Of a DNA stretch of 64,000 nucleotides, positions 33,050 to 46,215 are shown one piece after another. The stretch spans positions 194,715,304 to 194,779,303 of the forward strand of contig OZ005648.1 in the NCBI GenBank assembly GCA_963930645.1, written 5' to 3'. Position numbers and translations under genes: made by a program. Below the pieces are notes generated by a model. It searched no databases. It was not told the DNA's origin and saw only the letters and a list, made by a program, of their open reading frames with translations. This stretch comes from Salticus scenicus (taxonomy: Eukaryota > Arthropoda > Arachnida > Araneae > Salticidae). Position 1 is the first letter of the stretch. Every line of letters starts with the position of its first letter.

Positions 33050-33262
33050 AGACCATTTTTTTATACTAGGGAATTTGGCTTGATGGAATGCCTTCAGTGG
33101 GAGAGGAATCTTTCTTGGGTCCTAGCCCGTATTCATACGAGCTTCGGAGAAATCACTAAATACTCTAAACGTCTATTTAGACGAGCATGATCTGGAATCG
33201 AACCAGGAACCTCCCGTTTATCATCTTGGAGAACTGTTTCACTCAGCTAATGACAGGGCCAA
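33050..33262 (-). mobile_element. Probable tRNA-derived SINE
   Basis: On the minus strand a pol III A-box-like TTAGCTGAGTG (33240-33250) is followed 36 bases on by a B box GGTTCGATTCC (33194-33204), close to the tRNA consensus and spacing. The head (33260-33186) does not close an acceptor stem, so it is not a tRNA gene. A non-tRNA body with TCCGAAGCTCGTATGAATAC follows to about 33050. Typical SINE head-plus-body layout. Confidence 0.55.
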
Positions 33263-34307
33263 GATCGCAATAATAGTTTTGAGGAAAGACAACTAAATGT
33301 TGATAATTTTAGATTTTTAAAATTGTTATTATATTTAAAGTAAATTATGTACTAATCATACTTAAATTTATGTTTTGTCACAATCTGCGATTACAACAGT
33401 ATTTTTAATCACTTTTTTAACACATTTTACCTATATCTAAAATAATAAACAACGTTATTTCCGTGGCTCTGCTTTTATTAGATTTTTCTAGTAAAATGTC
33501 ACACGTAATTTCCAAAATGTCCAATTTCTGTGATCTTTAACTGATACTATTTAATTAATTAATTGGATATATGCTTTAAAAACACTGCAAATAATGAAAA
33601 ATGTTTCATATCGTATTTTTACACATAATATTATAAATAAAATATTTTGTTCAATATATTTCCCGTGGTTTATCTATTAGTAATAAAAAGTATTTAGATA
33701 GTATAACAGCTAAGAAACAAACAAACAACAACAACAACAAAAAATCAATATAAACATGTTGCATGTGATTACTTAGGACATTTACTTTAATATAACACTC
33801 ATTTTATCTAATGCATGAGACAGAAAAATAAACTCTCCAGATACGGAAGCGAAAGAAAGTTACTCCTGGGACTATATGGTTTCTTAAAATTTAAATTGAA
33901 TACATTAAGTAAGCTTTAAAGAAAAATAAAAACATACAATATTTCTCTAAAGAAAGTTAGATTTGTTTAATTAGGATATTATTTCACAGAACATTTTGCT
34001 ATATGTACATATATATATTTATTTACTTCATATCGTGTTCTACGCAATAAAAATGTTTTTTGCAGTTAGGTTTTACAGATATTGAATTAGCATCAAGTAA
34101 TTTTTTTTTTTTTTAAATTTTAGTTTTTACATTTAGAATATATCATAAACAATCTGGTGTGGAATCCTACAACTTTCTCTTTTTGCAACTGCGTTTTAAT
34201 AATAGAAATACATATTATAGACTAAAGTATAAGAGGAGAAGTAATGAAAGTAACTGTACTTTAAAAACAGTTTAAAGCAATTTCAGAAGCAATTTTTAGC
34301 TCGCATA
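33263..34307. other. AT-rich stretch without recognised feature
   Basis: Short A/T runs and an ACAACA run at 33718-33742 only. No gene or transposon end was recognised. Confidence 0.4.
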
Positions 34308-34309
34308 TA

Positions 34310-35720
34310 CACTGATGGAAAAAAAATCCCAACACCAGCAAGGAGCTGTGCAAGATAAACGAAATTTGGTAGGCGTGTTTATACATCTGAAAGATGACAT
34401 CGATTCAAATTTCGAGCTACGCGCATAAGTGTGGCGCTTGTAGCGACACTATGAACATGCCAAATGAGGTTTGCTTTAAATAAGCGCTGTAAGGTTCGTG
34501 ATCGTTATTTGCAGTTGAGATTTGACGTAGTTGGTTAATGTTAGTCAAGGATGCCTCTAAGAAGACGGAGAAGCCATTATGAACAGCTCACTGAGTTTGA
34601 ACGAGGTCGTGTAGTAGGGCTACGAGAATGTGGATTTTCTTTCCGCGATATTGCAGAAAGACTTGGCAGGAATGTATCCACTGTGCATGAGTGTTGGCAT
34701 CAGTGGTCAAGGGAAGGTACTGCCTCAAGAAGACCGGGTTCCGGGCGGCCACGTGGCACTACTGAGAGGGAAGACCGCCGTGTTCGGCGTATGGCTGTGG
34801 CTAATCGTACAGCGTCTGCAGCTAAAATTCGAGCTGCAGTTGGCACCACAGTGACACAATGAACTGTTACAAATCGGTTACTTCAAGGACAGCTCCGAGC
34901 CAGACGCCCTGTAGCGTGCACTCCACTGACTCCAAACCACTGGCGTTTGCGACGTGAGTGGTGTCAAGCTAGAGCTCATTGGAGGACGGAGTGGAGATCT
35001 GTTGTGTTTTCTGATGAAAGCCGGTTCTGCCTTGGTCGCAGTGATAGCCGTGTGTTGGTCAGAAGGAGGCCAGGTGAACGCCTGCTAGCGACCTGTATGC
35101 GGCCTAGACACACAGGGCGTACTCCTGGAGTTATGGTTTGGGGAGCAATTTCGTATGACAGCAGGAGCGCTCTCGTGGTTATCCCACGCACCCTGACTGC
35201 AAATTTGTATGTCAGTCTAGTGATACAACCTGTTGTGCTGCCATTCATGAACAGCATTCAAGGGGATAACGCTCGCGCTCATACCGCTGTTGTAACCCAA
35301 CATGCTCTACAGAGTGTCGACATGTTGCCTTGGCCTGGAAGATCACCAGATCTTTCTCCAATCGAGCACGTATGGGACATCATTGGACGACAACTCCAGC
35401 GTCATCCACAGCCAGCATTAACCGTCCCTGCATTGACCGCCCAAGTGCAACAGGCATGGAACTCCATCCCACAAACTGATATCCGACACCTGTACGACAC
35501 AATGCATGCACGTTTGCATGCTTGCAATCAAAATTCTGGCGGTTACACCGGTTACTAATGTACAACATTTCACATTTGAAATGGCTCTTCTCGCCAATGG
35601 CTCTACCTGTGATCTTGAAACTTTAATCAATTAAATATGTTACCTAGACAAATGTATTGCTGAAATTTCATTACTGTACAATAATTTTTTCTTGGTGTTG
35701 GGATTTTTTTTCCATCAGTG
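34310..35720 (+). mobile_element. Tc1/mariner transposon, 1.41 kb
   Basis: Perfect 28-bp terminal inverted repeats at 34310-34337 and 35693-35720 begin CACTGATGGAAAAAAAATCC, flanked by TA on both sides (34308-34309, 35721-35722). One transposase frame spans 34551-35558. Perfect TIRs and an otherwise readable frame suggest a fairly young insertion. Confidence 0.95.
34551..35558 (+). pseudogene. Tc1-family transposase (one stop codon)
   Basis: A 335-codon reading with one internal TGA at 34860-34862, in phase throughout. N-terminus: paired-type helix-turn-helix (residues about 10-55, RECGFSFRDIAERLGRNVST), then the GSGRPRG minor-groove motif (about residue 62). Catalytic core: Asp in FSDESRF (about 155), Asp in GDNARAH (about 239), Glu in SPDLSPIEHVW (about 272). 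The last two are 32 residues apart, close to DD34E. Before the second Asp the usual GG.FQQ stretch of the family is missing (NSIQG joins straight to DNA), suggesting a small in-frame deletion. The transposase cuts and pastes at TA sites. Stop plus deletion make this copy inactive. Confidence 0.9.
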
Positions 35721-35722
35721 TA

Positions 35723-37979
35723 TTTCTGTGTGATCAGAGCTACCGCCCCTCTTAATCCCCCAACTGATTCTATAATTTAGATTCATAAACATTTTAAGGA
35801 TGATGTTATTAATTTTAAATGTTTCTTCAAAATTACGCACGCAAACTTGATACTTACAATTGCTTGATACGTGAAAATCCTTGTCCGTATTTTTAATTAA
35901 AGTTTTTTTTTTTTTTTTTTTTTTAATGACCTGTAAAATACTTAATTTGAAATTCCGTTAATTGTTAATAGCTACGTTTATAAAAGTCGCATACACATAT
36001 TGATTTTCGTATTCAGTGGTACCCCAAACGCATTATATTACCATTAAAAATTGAATTCCAATCAATATTTTATCTATCACATGAATGTGGGAAAGAATTA
36101 TTATTCCTAAACATATTTCTTGGGATTGGTAAAATTAAGTAAATCATATCCATCAATTATACCTTTCCAATATAGAAATATGTTTTCGGTTGATTTATGG
36201 TAGTTTCATACAGTGTCTTTAAATTATTTTCACATCACATAAAATGCTTAAATTTAGCGCAATATTAAAAATGCGTAACACAATTTGAAATGCACTTACA
36301 GCCATTTCCGAATATAATCATTAATATATCTGAACTTTTTGTGCTGATCTATGAAGAAATGGTAGACGATTTTTATAACACATTCCATGCAAAGCATGCT
36401 TTCATGAATATATATATATATATATATAAATTTTCATTTTATTTTGTTAAAGAGGTCTAAAGATATTAGAGTTCACCTACCAGAAATTTTGCTCTAGACT
36501 TTATGTAATTCAGTTTTCTTGGATATACGTGTACATAGAAAATTAATTACATTTTAATAAATAATTTACATTAGCATTTTTTAATGACACGAAATTTGTG
36601 TACCAAATTTGAACTTCCTGCTAGAGATGGACATCATTTAACATAATATGATACTTTTACTACTAAATAAAGCTTCAAATTTTTATCTCATTAAACGGGG
36701 AACAGTAACGTTTCCGACATTAGGACAAACTATTCATTTAATAGAAAATGAATGAATCTTTGCATTAATCTCCCTAGCGTTAATAATACCCAAAGGTTTA
36801 GAAGTTTTTAAATTACTCAAATAATATTTTTAAATAATACTGTTGGTTCTGTTACAGATTGTCAAACTATTCTCAAAGAATAGGGAATAAAGGAAACAGT
36901 GAAATAATCTCATCAGTGTTCATAATACTTAATAACTTCGAAAATATAAAATCTGTGAAATAATATTTTAATACATTTTGATATATTTATTATCCTGCAA
37001 CTTTCTGATATTTTCTTGGATGCACTAATTTTAACCGATTATTATTTAATACTAGTTAGTTGTAGGGTAGACTAAGGCGCCCGATGAAAAATGATCATTT
37101 TATTTTATTTATTTCTCACTCCAAATAATTCATTTGCTAGCAAGCCCGTGCAAACATTTATCACTTTATTTATCTCTTCGTTACCTTTAAACTTTAAACT
37201 TATTCATATTATTTTATAGACGTCATTTTTTACATGCATGAGAAAATTTAATATTATATATATATATTTCTTTTTCACGTGAAAGCTTATTTCATTGTAT
37301 GCTGAGGGAAAAAAATAGCAACAATTAAAAATTAAAATATCTATTTAAAATCTGTGTATATTTTAGTATTTTAAACAGTATAATCAAAAATTCGTTACAA
37401 ATAAGGTACCAAATTAAAGGGAAAATTTTTCTGAATTCGTCGGATTAAAGAGCTTATCGATCGGAGAATTAGCTTTTATAAGATTAACTAAAGTATGAAA
37501 ATTAGGTGGCAACTTGCGTTCACACACAGACAGAGTCAAAGGAAATTACTTAGCCTTTTTAAAACTTGACAGAGTCAGTCAGTGATGAGCATAACTATAT
37601 ATGCTGATTAGTTTAGACTACATTAATATTCAATTAATTTTAACGTCGATTATAAATAATAATATCATCGAAATATTAATTTAAACGACCATGAATGAAG
37701 TATTAATTTAGGGGAAGTAATTATTTGAAGGTAAGGGGATCGTCTGCTGTTGTCTCTTTCACTCTTTTATAAGATAAGGAGTGTCACAGCCAGGAGATGC
37801 GTATGTTTTTATTTTAAATTGCTGATAGAAATTACTTATTTTAAATTGCTGATATTCGAAATGAAGTTGAAAATATCTAATCGCACGTGATATTAGCGAA
37901 CATTTTATTTATTTACATTATGTCACGTTCAAAGGCAGTTTGGCAAGTAGATTGCTCATTTACGTTTTAATTTTTTTAT

Positions 37980-38012
<33 letters not shown>

Positions 38013-39409
38013 GAGCATTACTATTATTATTATCATTAAAACTGTTTCTAAAGATTTCATATGAGTAAAAATGCTGAGACTAGTTATTTATGATTGTATG
38101 TCACCATTAAAAATCGAGGGGTGGGGGAGGGGGTAATCGCATGATTTTAATTTTATAGGCAAAATTTTCTCTTTAAAACGAATGTTTTTATTTAATAAAA
38201 CACATTCAAAGCAGTCATCAGTTCTTGCAATTGACAAATATAATTGTGAAGAATATTGATTCTCTTGTCAATTTGGATTATTCAAGTTCTTCCAAAAATT
38301 AAGTGGAAGAATTATTCAGCAGTTTTATATTTGAAATATTATTATACCTTTTTTTAATGGCTGTTTTTTTTAAATAGTAACTGGTATGGTTTATATACGA
38401 CACATTCTTTGTTACAAAAAGAAACCACCTGAATGGGCGGATATTGTTTGAAATATTCTATTTTTGCGTTTTAAAAGAAGTGTTTTGGGTTTATCAAAAT
38501 ATTGGGTTTACTTTACCAGGACGGTTGTCCGAGTGTGGCTTTTTAAACTTTTAGCACTGTTTTATAATATCGTTTTAAGTTATTTTAAATCGCATAAATC
38601 AGATAAAATGAACTGTTCGAAGATATTGGGATAAAAAAACATGTACTAAATTCACTATGCAAGATACCTATAAATATTGTATATCTTGAAATGAGCAGAA
38701 CATTATTTGGTTACATATCAACAAAGCAATAATGCGTTACAGAAATAATAGATTATTAGACCCTCTTACCAAAGGTAGTATAGAGCAAAGTATTTATTCT
38801 GTTACTGAAAAGTAACTGTTTATCCCATCTCTACTTCCTGCTGAGATTTGTTATTTAGTTGTGGCTCTAACAGTTTCACATACATACCGATATACCAACC
38901 ACTAAAAAGTTGGTTTTAAAATTCAAGGAACCAGATAACATATAAATATACAAAAATTTTACTGCAAAACGTTACTTTCTCTACCATATCCGTGTAGAAC
39001 AAAGTAAAACGGGCACATATTTTACGCCCGTTTATCAATAATCTTTACCATTTATCTCTTATCCAAAATGCAAATGTAACAAAAAAAGAATTCCATATAA
39101 ATATATCTTTTTGCTAGTGTAAGAGTCCAGATAGAAAGCTGTGTAAAGGGGGTCAAAAGCTACATTAATAAGTATATGCTGTAATTAAAAATTGATTACA
39201 TTATGTGAAGAATAAAGAAAATTTGAAGTATTGTTTATTCAACTCGTTTATGAAACATTCAAATTAACTTTTAATAAAATATTATTTAACTTGTTAATAA
39301 AATAGTAAAAAAAAATCTATTTTATAACATGTTATTATTTTATGTTGTGTCACGGAGGAATAATAATATTACGTTTTTTGCAGATATTCAGTGAAAATAG
39401 TTCTAATTA
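35723..39409. other. AT-rich stretch without recognised gene
   Basis: No gene is recognised. It contains T tracts (35906-35924, 37982-38010), a (TA)n run near 36410-36428, a CACAGACAGAG block at 37513-37524 and a GTGGGGGAGGGGG block near 38119. A block near 37071, AGGGTAGACTAAGGCGCCCG, looks like a transposon end but no partner was found. Confidence 0.4.
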
Positions 39410-39411
39410 TA

Positions 39412-39624
39412 CAGACGGTAACAAAAGTGTCCGAACACTAGCAAAAATTCCTATGTAAAAAATGTACACTTCATACGGTTTTGTTAAATAAATCCTTGTC
39501 GGATCCTGTTCTTAGTCAGTGTAAGAACATGATTCGACAAGGATTTATTTAAAAAAACAGTATTAAGTGTACTTTTTTTTCATAGGAATATTTGCTAGTG
39601 TTCGGACACTTTTGTTACCGACTG
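39412..39624. mobile_element. Palindromic MITE, copy B
   Basis: A 213-bp element with the same ends and fold as copy A, flanked by TA at 39410-39411 and 39625-39626. About 90% identical to copy A by eye, so both moved fairly recently. Confidence 0.85.
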
Positions 39625-39626
39625 TA

Positions 39627-41363
39627 TATTTCGGTTTCCTTTTCAGGTTTACTTTGTGCAATTATGTTCTGCCATGTATAAAAGAAATTTTAAAATAACG
39701 TTCTGGTAGGATAATATATATTATGAATATAAAAGTCTTCAATTCTATGTCATTTAAATGAAGTATTGTTAAATATTAATAAAATTAGGTGTGAGTTTGT
39801 TGGCTAGAATTAAGTTACTATACTTGGTTCCTAAGTAAGGCAGACTTCTCCACTTTTTGTTTAATTCTTAGGTAGCCCAGGAAAATTTAAGTATGCTTTT
39901 TGTTTGAAAATTACATTATTTAATAAAATTACATTTATAAAGCCCTTTCTGTGGTGTGCAAACATTTTTAGTACTTCGAACATTACTTAGTTTTATCAAA
40001 CTCAATTATAATATTGTCTTTATAAGCTACTATTGTATACGTTTATTTTATTTTAATGCATTTAATATATTATTTCAAAACATAAAGTATTTCATAAACT
40101 TTTGAATTATATACTCTTTTTTTTACAATTTGTTAAAAACTTTTAAATCTAATGCGCATTTGAATAATTCACAAGGTATTTACCATTTTTCTCATGTACA
40201 CTATTCTCTTTCTATAAATAATGTACTACACAAATGAAAGGATGTTCGTTGATATTAGAGATAAGTTACTACAATTTCTTTCAGATAAAATCTTCGAAAG
40301 AGAAGTGATCCATTTTTGTTCTTCATCGAATCGATAAACCCTCCAAAAAGTCCTTCTTATGTGACTTTGTGCTATGAACGGAATCTAACTTACAATCATT
40401 GGTAGGGAAATACTCTATTCTTGATTATATTATATCATTATTTTTCTGCTTTAAATTCTATATCATATTATTCTGAGTAATCTTTTCTTCCATTGGTAAA
40501 CTCGTTGATTTATTACAATCACATTTTTTTTCTTTCTTTTTTATAACAATTAAAGTAGTTACGGGTAAAACATTTTGTTCCTTTATAAAGATATGATGTT
40601 TAGTATTAAGCTAAAAAATCTTGCACTTTTAAGCAGAAATAACCTTATTTTTAATGATTGCACATTTAAAATACATACATTTATACCTTGCCAAAGATTT
40701 TCATTATATCAAAGAAGTACATTCTACATTCTAATGCGATTCTTTTTTCTAGATTTAAACAAAAACTACGATAGTTATTTGTAATTTGTTGTTTTAAAAT
40801 AACAAGATATAAATGAATAAAAATGATTACATGCATTACTTTTGAATATTATATCTACATGTTATTTTGATTTCTAAAATGTATAATCTTTAAAAACATA
40901 CATGTTATTGTAATTGTTAAATCTATATTAAATATTTGTATAAATATGTGTTACAGAAATGCTGTAGTTGATTTTTAGACTTAAAGCAAAAACGGCTAAA
41001 AAGAGAAATAAACTGTTTCTCAAAAATGGAACTCAAGATAACGAATGACTTGCAGCCCCAGCAACTCTACTGGAAAAGTTACTGAGATGTTAGAAGCTTG
41101 GATTACCTTGCGTTTGATTTTCTTTTATTTATTTCTTTTTTTTCCTTGTTTTGCACTACTACATTTATTTATTTAATTCATTTACTTGTCAGGAGAATTT
41201 AAAATGTAGATTTTTCTCTTGATTTATAACTACAAATTATTAACTTGCGATATCGAAAAAAAATATTAAGCAATAACATTTTTTGAATTATGTGATATTA
41301 TTTTGCACATATCAAATAAATTTCAAATGTTTTATTTACTAATACAACTTTTTCACTTCTATG
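39627..41363. other. AT-rich stretch without recognised gene
   Basis: The longest frame, 40575-40784 (69 codons), is AT-driven and has no recognised domain. No repeat ends seen. Confidence 0.4.
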
Positions 41364-41366
41364 ATA

Positions 41367-41809
41367 TAGGGTAAGTGCACCAGTGATTGACGCTTTTAGA
41401 GCAATCTCTGATGTTTTTAATGTTCTAATCATCAAAAAATATTTTCAGAAATCTTAAGTTAATACATATGGCATGAAAGACATTCAGAACCACATATATG
41501 TCAAAATATATACATTTGATAACAAATATTATTTTTTTTAATGAATTTTTATTTGACACTCACGCAATGTTCCAGTAATTGATACTGTCAGTTTTCCTTT
41601 TATTAGTAATTGGTCCACTATTTTCCAGTGTTTGACACTGCTAGTTATTCATTTTACCAGTTATTAGCACCCTATGCTCAAGTGTTTGACATAAAATGTT
41701 AAAATTCTTATATGTAAAATATATGATTTTATTATTTTTCTTACTTATTAATTATTTCGGGATAGATGTCAATTACTGGAGCATGAAAATCACTGGTGCA
41801 CCTACCCTA
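41367..41809. mobile_element. 443-bp non-autonomous TIR element (ATA target)
   Basis: TAGGGTAAGTGCACCAGTGA at the left and its near reverse complement at the right (one mismatch in 22) are flanked by ATA at 41364-41366 and 41810-41812. The interior repeats CCAGT..TTGA-type motifs in several places (about 41378, 41571, 41630) and its variant CAAGTGTTTGAC (41679). These look like multiple transposase-binding sites. Superfamily not assigned. Confidence 0.75.
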
Positions 41810-41812
41810 ATA

Positions 41813-42184
41813 TGAATGTAAAAAAAAAAAGAAGAAGAAGAAAAAATAAATACATAAATACATAAATAAAAAGAAAGACAGTATAAAATTAAAATTTTTC
41901 CAAACAAAATACATTAAAGTAATGCTATGTAGTGATACAGTTCCGCTACAAAATCTGAAAAATTTGAGGAGGATATAATTAATTTATTTTTTATGCAAGT
42001 AAATTTTAGAACTTTTTCAGTGAAATAATCCTACATTTCATTAGAAAAATACTTGCGAATCTAACGCTTTTAATTAGATATTTTTAACTTGGCATTTATT
42101 TATTTATTTATTATTTTTTTTTCTCAGGAAATACATTCAAATTTTCAAAGATTTTGTTACAAAGTAATATTACGTAAAAGTAAG

Positions 42185-42238
<54 letters not shown>

Positions 42239-42992
42239 GAGGAAAATAGTGAATACCAGAAGATGATTGTATCTACGGACCCTTACATTTGAATATAATG
42301 AGAACAAATAATATTTTTAATCGCAACATATCTACCACTGAAAAATTTATTCATTTTGAATTTACCATATGTATATCAGGATAAAAGTTTCGTGGATAAG
42401 AAGTTAAATAAAATTTTTATTTTTATTTTTTCCTAAAAACGGGCACTGCATCCCACTTAAAATCTTGCAAGTTATAGGTCTGGTTTCCGGTTTTCTAAGT
42501 TCAAAGTTCTTATTCCTGTTCAAGAATGTATATTCTTAGTGATTTAGAATCCACTTTATACTCATCGCAATCTGCTGATAATCAATGTACAAAAAAGACT
42601 GATTAGAGACTATTCAAACATATTTATTTTAAATTTTTATCACAAACACAATCATTTTTAATTAATTAATTTAATTTAATTTAATTAATTTATTTATTTA
42701 TTTTAATACTTGCAATCAATTTCCAAAAGTCATGTTTTATAAGTGTGAGCAAAAATTAGTTTTTTTTTTTTTTTTTTTTTTTTTCCTTGAAAAAAATTAA
42801 TTTGTTTTCACAAACATTTTAAGTTTATATGTTTTAAAGAACCGCACATGATTCAGATCATTTTGCAAAAATTTAAATTCCATGTGACGAATGCTGTAAA
42901 CTTTAACATGAAAATCGGAGAAACTATATTTGTAATTAAGATTAAAAACTATTAAAAGTTTAAAATTATAAAACATTTCACGTGTATAAATA
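41813..42992. other. AT-rich stretch with microsatellites
   Basis: (TA)n at about 42187-42235 (roughly 50 bp), T tract at 42761-42784, TTAA-rich block at 42660-42710. No gene. Confidence 0.6.
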
Positions 42993-43047
42993 ATATAAAA
43001 GGTAACAAAACCACTTTAAAACACGTATATACAATATTTTTATTAAA

Positions 43048-43098
43048 AACTACACAAAGCTTTTCGCTATCATACTAATAGCATCATCAGGTGTAATT
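43048..43098 (-). ncRNA. Hammerhead ribozyme fold, left copy
   Basis: Read on the minus strand: stem I AATTACAC/GTGTAGTT and the core CTGATGA (43090-43084). Then stem II GCTAT/ATAGC, the core GAAA, the self-complementary stem III AAGCTT, and cleavage after the U preceding GTGTAG. One extra U lies between the CUGAUGA core and stem II. It is the same sequence as in the right copy. Confidence 0.65.
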
Positions 43099-43233
43099 AC
43101 GTTACATAGAAACTAGCAATATATAAATAAAGAAGTTCAAATGGTTTAAAGTTACGGTTACAATAAAAATTTTAATTTATAGTTACAATAAAAATTATTA
43201 TTTTCAGTATTTTTTTTTTTTTTTTTTTTTTTT

Positions 43234-44593
43234 CTATGAGCACAACGCGTGCCAAATTTTAGGAAGTGATGCAGCGTCCTTGGAGTTAATAACTTTATTG
43301 TATTTGATAATATTTACGGCTTCTGTTATTAGCAGGTCTTGAAAGTCTCGAGGGGCTGAAATAATTTCGGACTGGGTCCACATAGGAATAGCACCAGGGT
43401 GTTCGTACAGAAAGTCTACTAGGATTGAACTATTTTTCTCTTTAACATTACGTATGTGTTCAGTAATTCTTGCTTTGAGTGTGCGACGTGTTTGCCCAAT
43501 GTAGTAAAACTGTTCACTATTATATTTGATAGGGATTTTATAAACCCCTCCAGATGGTCTGTTGATATCTCTGTCATTAACAACTAAGTTTTTAATGGTA
43601 CAGGGGGAGGAGAAAGGAATGCATAGATTAAATTTACGTAAAATAAAATGCTTAAAATTTTTAAATTCATTACAGAAAGGTAGACTAGTGGTATATTTGA
43701 TTTTAGGATTATGGTTAATACTAGTATTATTATAGATTTTATTTTTGACCCCATTTATTATTTTTAAAACAGTGTTTTTACTATACCCAGCGTTAATACC
43801 TAAGTGAATAATTTTATTAATTTCTTTATTTTTGTTAAACTGGAAGGAGGTATAATTGATGGCACGAAAAATATACGAGCGAAAAAAAGCTATTTTAAAT
43901 TCAATAGGATGCGCGGATGAAACAGGTATGGGGGAAGGGATAAAAGAGTCTTTGTAATAAACGTCAAACCAAATAGTAGAGTTATCTTCATTACGGTGAA
44001 TAGTTAAGTCCAAAAAGGACAGAGTCCGGTTAACTTCAGATTCAAATGTAAATTTAATAGAGGGGAATTGTTTATTGAGAATATCAATAAACTCAAGGAG
44101 AGAATTTTTAGAAAAAGGCCAAGCAATAAAAATGTCATCCACATAACGTAAAAATATTGTGGGTTTAAGGGTGATTGAAGCAAATGCACGTTCTTCTAAA
44201 TCTATTAATAGAATATCTGCAATCAAGGGACTAAGGGGGGATCCCATAGGGGCACCAAAAGTTTGTTTATAAATGATACCATTAAATATGAAAACATTAT
44301 TGGAATTAATTAAATTAAAGGCTTCTAAAATGAAATTAAGATATGACGCCAGGATAGGATTGTTTTTACATTTATTAGCAATAATATTGTATACCTCATC
44401 TAACGGGATATTGGGAAAGAGAGAAATTATATCTAAACTAAAAAATTTATCAGTACGATTTAATTTTGTGTTTAAAATTCTAGTTTTAACATCGATACCC
44501 GAATTCACAATATGTGGATTACCACTAATAATAGGTTTAAGTAGGTTAGATAAAAATTTTTCGAGAAAATATGTAGCTTCAAAGCAAAACTAG
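43234..44593 (-). pseudogene. Penelope-like protein: RT plus GIY-YIG nuclease (5' truncated)
   Basis: The frame is open from after a TAG at about 44594 to the TAG at 43234. Numbering from the GTG at 44508: RT palm Asp in FSLDIISLF near 26, QTFGAPMGSPLSPLIAD at 82-98, catalytic YVDD at 122-125, SFLDLTI near 164. GIY-YIG domain: GVYKIPIKYN at 321-330, FYYIGQTRRTLKARITEH at 334-351, and a C-terminal Glu in LLITEAV. RT and nuclease cooperate to copy RNA at a nicked target. The 424 readable codons have no stop, but the N-terminal third is missing, so this copy cannot be autonomous. Confidence 0.9.
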
Positions 44594-44638
44594 GCCCATG
44601 CTTAAGTAGATTAATTTCATGTTTAGAAAACTTATAGT

Positions 44639-46215
44639 TTGATAAGTTCAAAATTTTTTACTAGAAAAAGAGGTTTTGTTTGTTCTGTTACCTCTAATCC
44701 AATCGATAGTTTAACACGTAAAACTCAAAAATTAATTAATTCTTATAAACAGTTAATTTCACCATACAATATAAAAACCCCTCTTTACCCTGATATTCCT
44801 AAATTGTTCTTTAAAATTAAAACACATAAAAATAACCTTCCTTTTCGCCCAATTGTTTCGAAACGGAATAGCCCTACATATTTTCTCGAAAAATTTTTAT
44901 CTAACCTACTTAAACCTATTATTAGTGGTAATCCACATATTGTGAATTCGGGTATCGATGTTAAAACTAGAATTTTAAACACAAAATTAAATCGTACTGA
45001 TAAATTTTTTAGTTTAGATATAATTTCTCTCTTTCCCAATATCCCGTTAGATGAGGTATACAATATTATTGCTAATAAATGTAAAAACAATCCTATCCTG
45101 GCGTCATATCTTAATTTCATTTTAGAAGCCTTTAATTTAATTAATTCCAATAATGTTTTCATATTTAATGGTATCATTTATAAACAAACTTTTGGTGCCC
45201 CTATGGGATCCCCCCTTAGTCCCTTGATTGCAGATATTCTATTAATAGATTTAGAAGAACGTGCATTTGCTTCAATTACCCTTAAACCCACAATATTTTT
45301 ACGTTATGTGGATGACATTTTTATTGCTTGGCCTTTTTCTAAAAATTCTCTCCTTGAGTTTATTGATATTCTCAATAAACAATTCCCCTCTATTAAATTT
45401 ACATTTGAATCTGAAGTTAACCGGACTCTGTCCTTTTTGGACTTAACTATTCACCGTAATGAAGATAACTCTACTATTTGGTTTGACGTTTATTACAAAG
45501 ACTCTTTTATCCCTTCCCCCATACCTGTTTCATCCGCGCATCCTATTGAATTTAAAATAGTTTTTTTCGCTCGTATATTTTTCGTGCCAACAATTATACC
45601 TCCTTCCAGTTTAACGAAAATAAAGAAATTAATAAAATTATTCACTTAGGTATTAACGCTGGGTATAGTAAAAACACTGTTTTAAAAATAATAAATGGGG
45701 TCAAAAATAAAATCTATAATAATACTAGTATTAACCATAATCCTAAAATCAAATATACCACTAGTCTACCTTTCTGTAATGAATTTAAAAATTTTAAGCA
45801 TTTTATTTTACGTAAATTTAATCTATGCATTCCTTTCTCCTCCCCCTGTACCATTAAAAACTTAGTTGTTAATGACAGAGATATCAACAGACCATCTGGA
45901 GGGGTTTATAAAATCCCTATTAAATATAATAGTGAACAGTTTTACTACATTGGGCAAACACGTCGCACACTTAAAGCAAGAATTACTGAACATATACGTA
46001 ATGTTAAAGAGAAAAATAGTTCAATCCTAGTAGACTTTCTGTACGAACACCCTGGTGCTATTCCTATGTGGACCCAGTCCGAAATTATTTCAGCCCCTCG
46101 AGACTTTCAAGACCTGCTAATAACAGAAGCCGTAAATATTATCAAATACAATAAAGTTATTAACTCCAAGGACGCTGCATCACTTTCTAAAATTTGGCAC
46201 GCGTTGTGCTCATAG
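44639..46215 (+). pseudogene. Penelope-like protein: RT plus GIY-YIG nuclease (frameshifted)
   Basis: The first frame (44639-45649) starts inside the protein and includes SSKFFTRKRG, KTHKNNLPFRPIVSKRNSPTY (the region before RT motif 1 that the left copy has lost), QTFGAPMGSPLSP and YVDD. A one-base deletion at about 45562, next to a T7 run, shifts the reading. The remainder continues in the next frame to TAG 46213-46215 and encodes the GIY-YIG domain (45.90-46.09 kb). The catalytic residues match the left copy. Inactive because of the truncation and frameshift. Confidence 0.9.

Larger units (their letters stand above)
42993..44640 (-). mobile_element. Penelope-like element, left copy of inverted pair
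   Basis: This copy lies 3' end outward on the minus strand. Its first coding block (44640-44595) reads LNLSNYKFSKHEINLLKHG, the N-terminal block of Penelope-like proteins. It is then joined abruptly at about 44576 to the RT segment, so an internal part is deleted. From 44576 to 42993 it is the reverse complement of 44874-46453. The 3' region carries a hammerhead-ribozyme fold. Confidence 0.85.

Noticed and set aside
10719..38016. T tracts followed by ACGAGC at 10741 and 38011
   Set aside because: Only six bases are shared and the following sequences differ, so chance is the simplest explanation.
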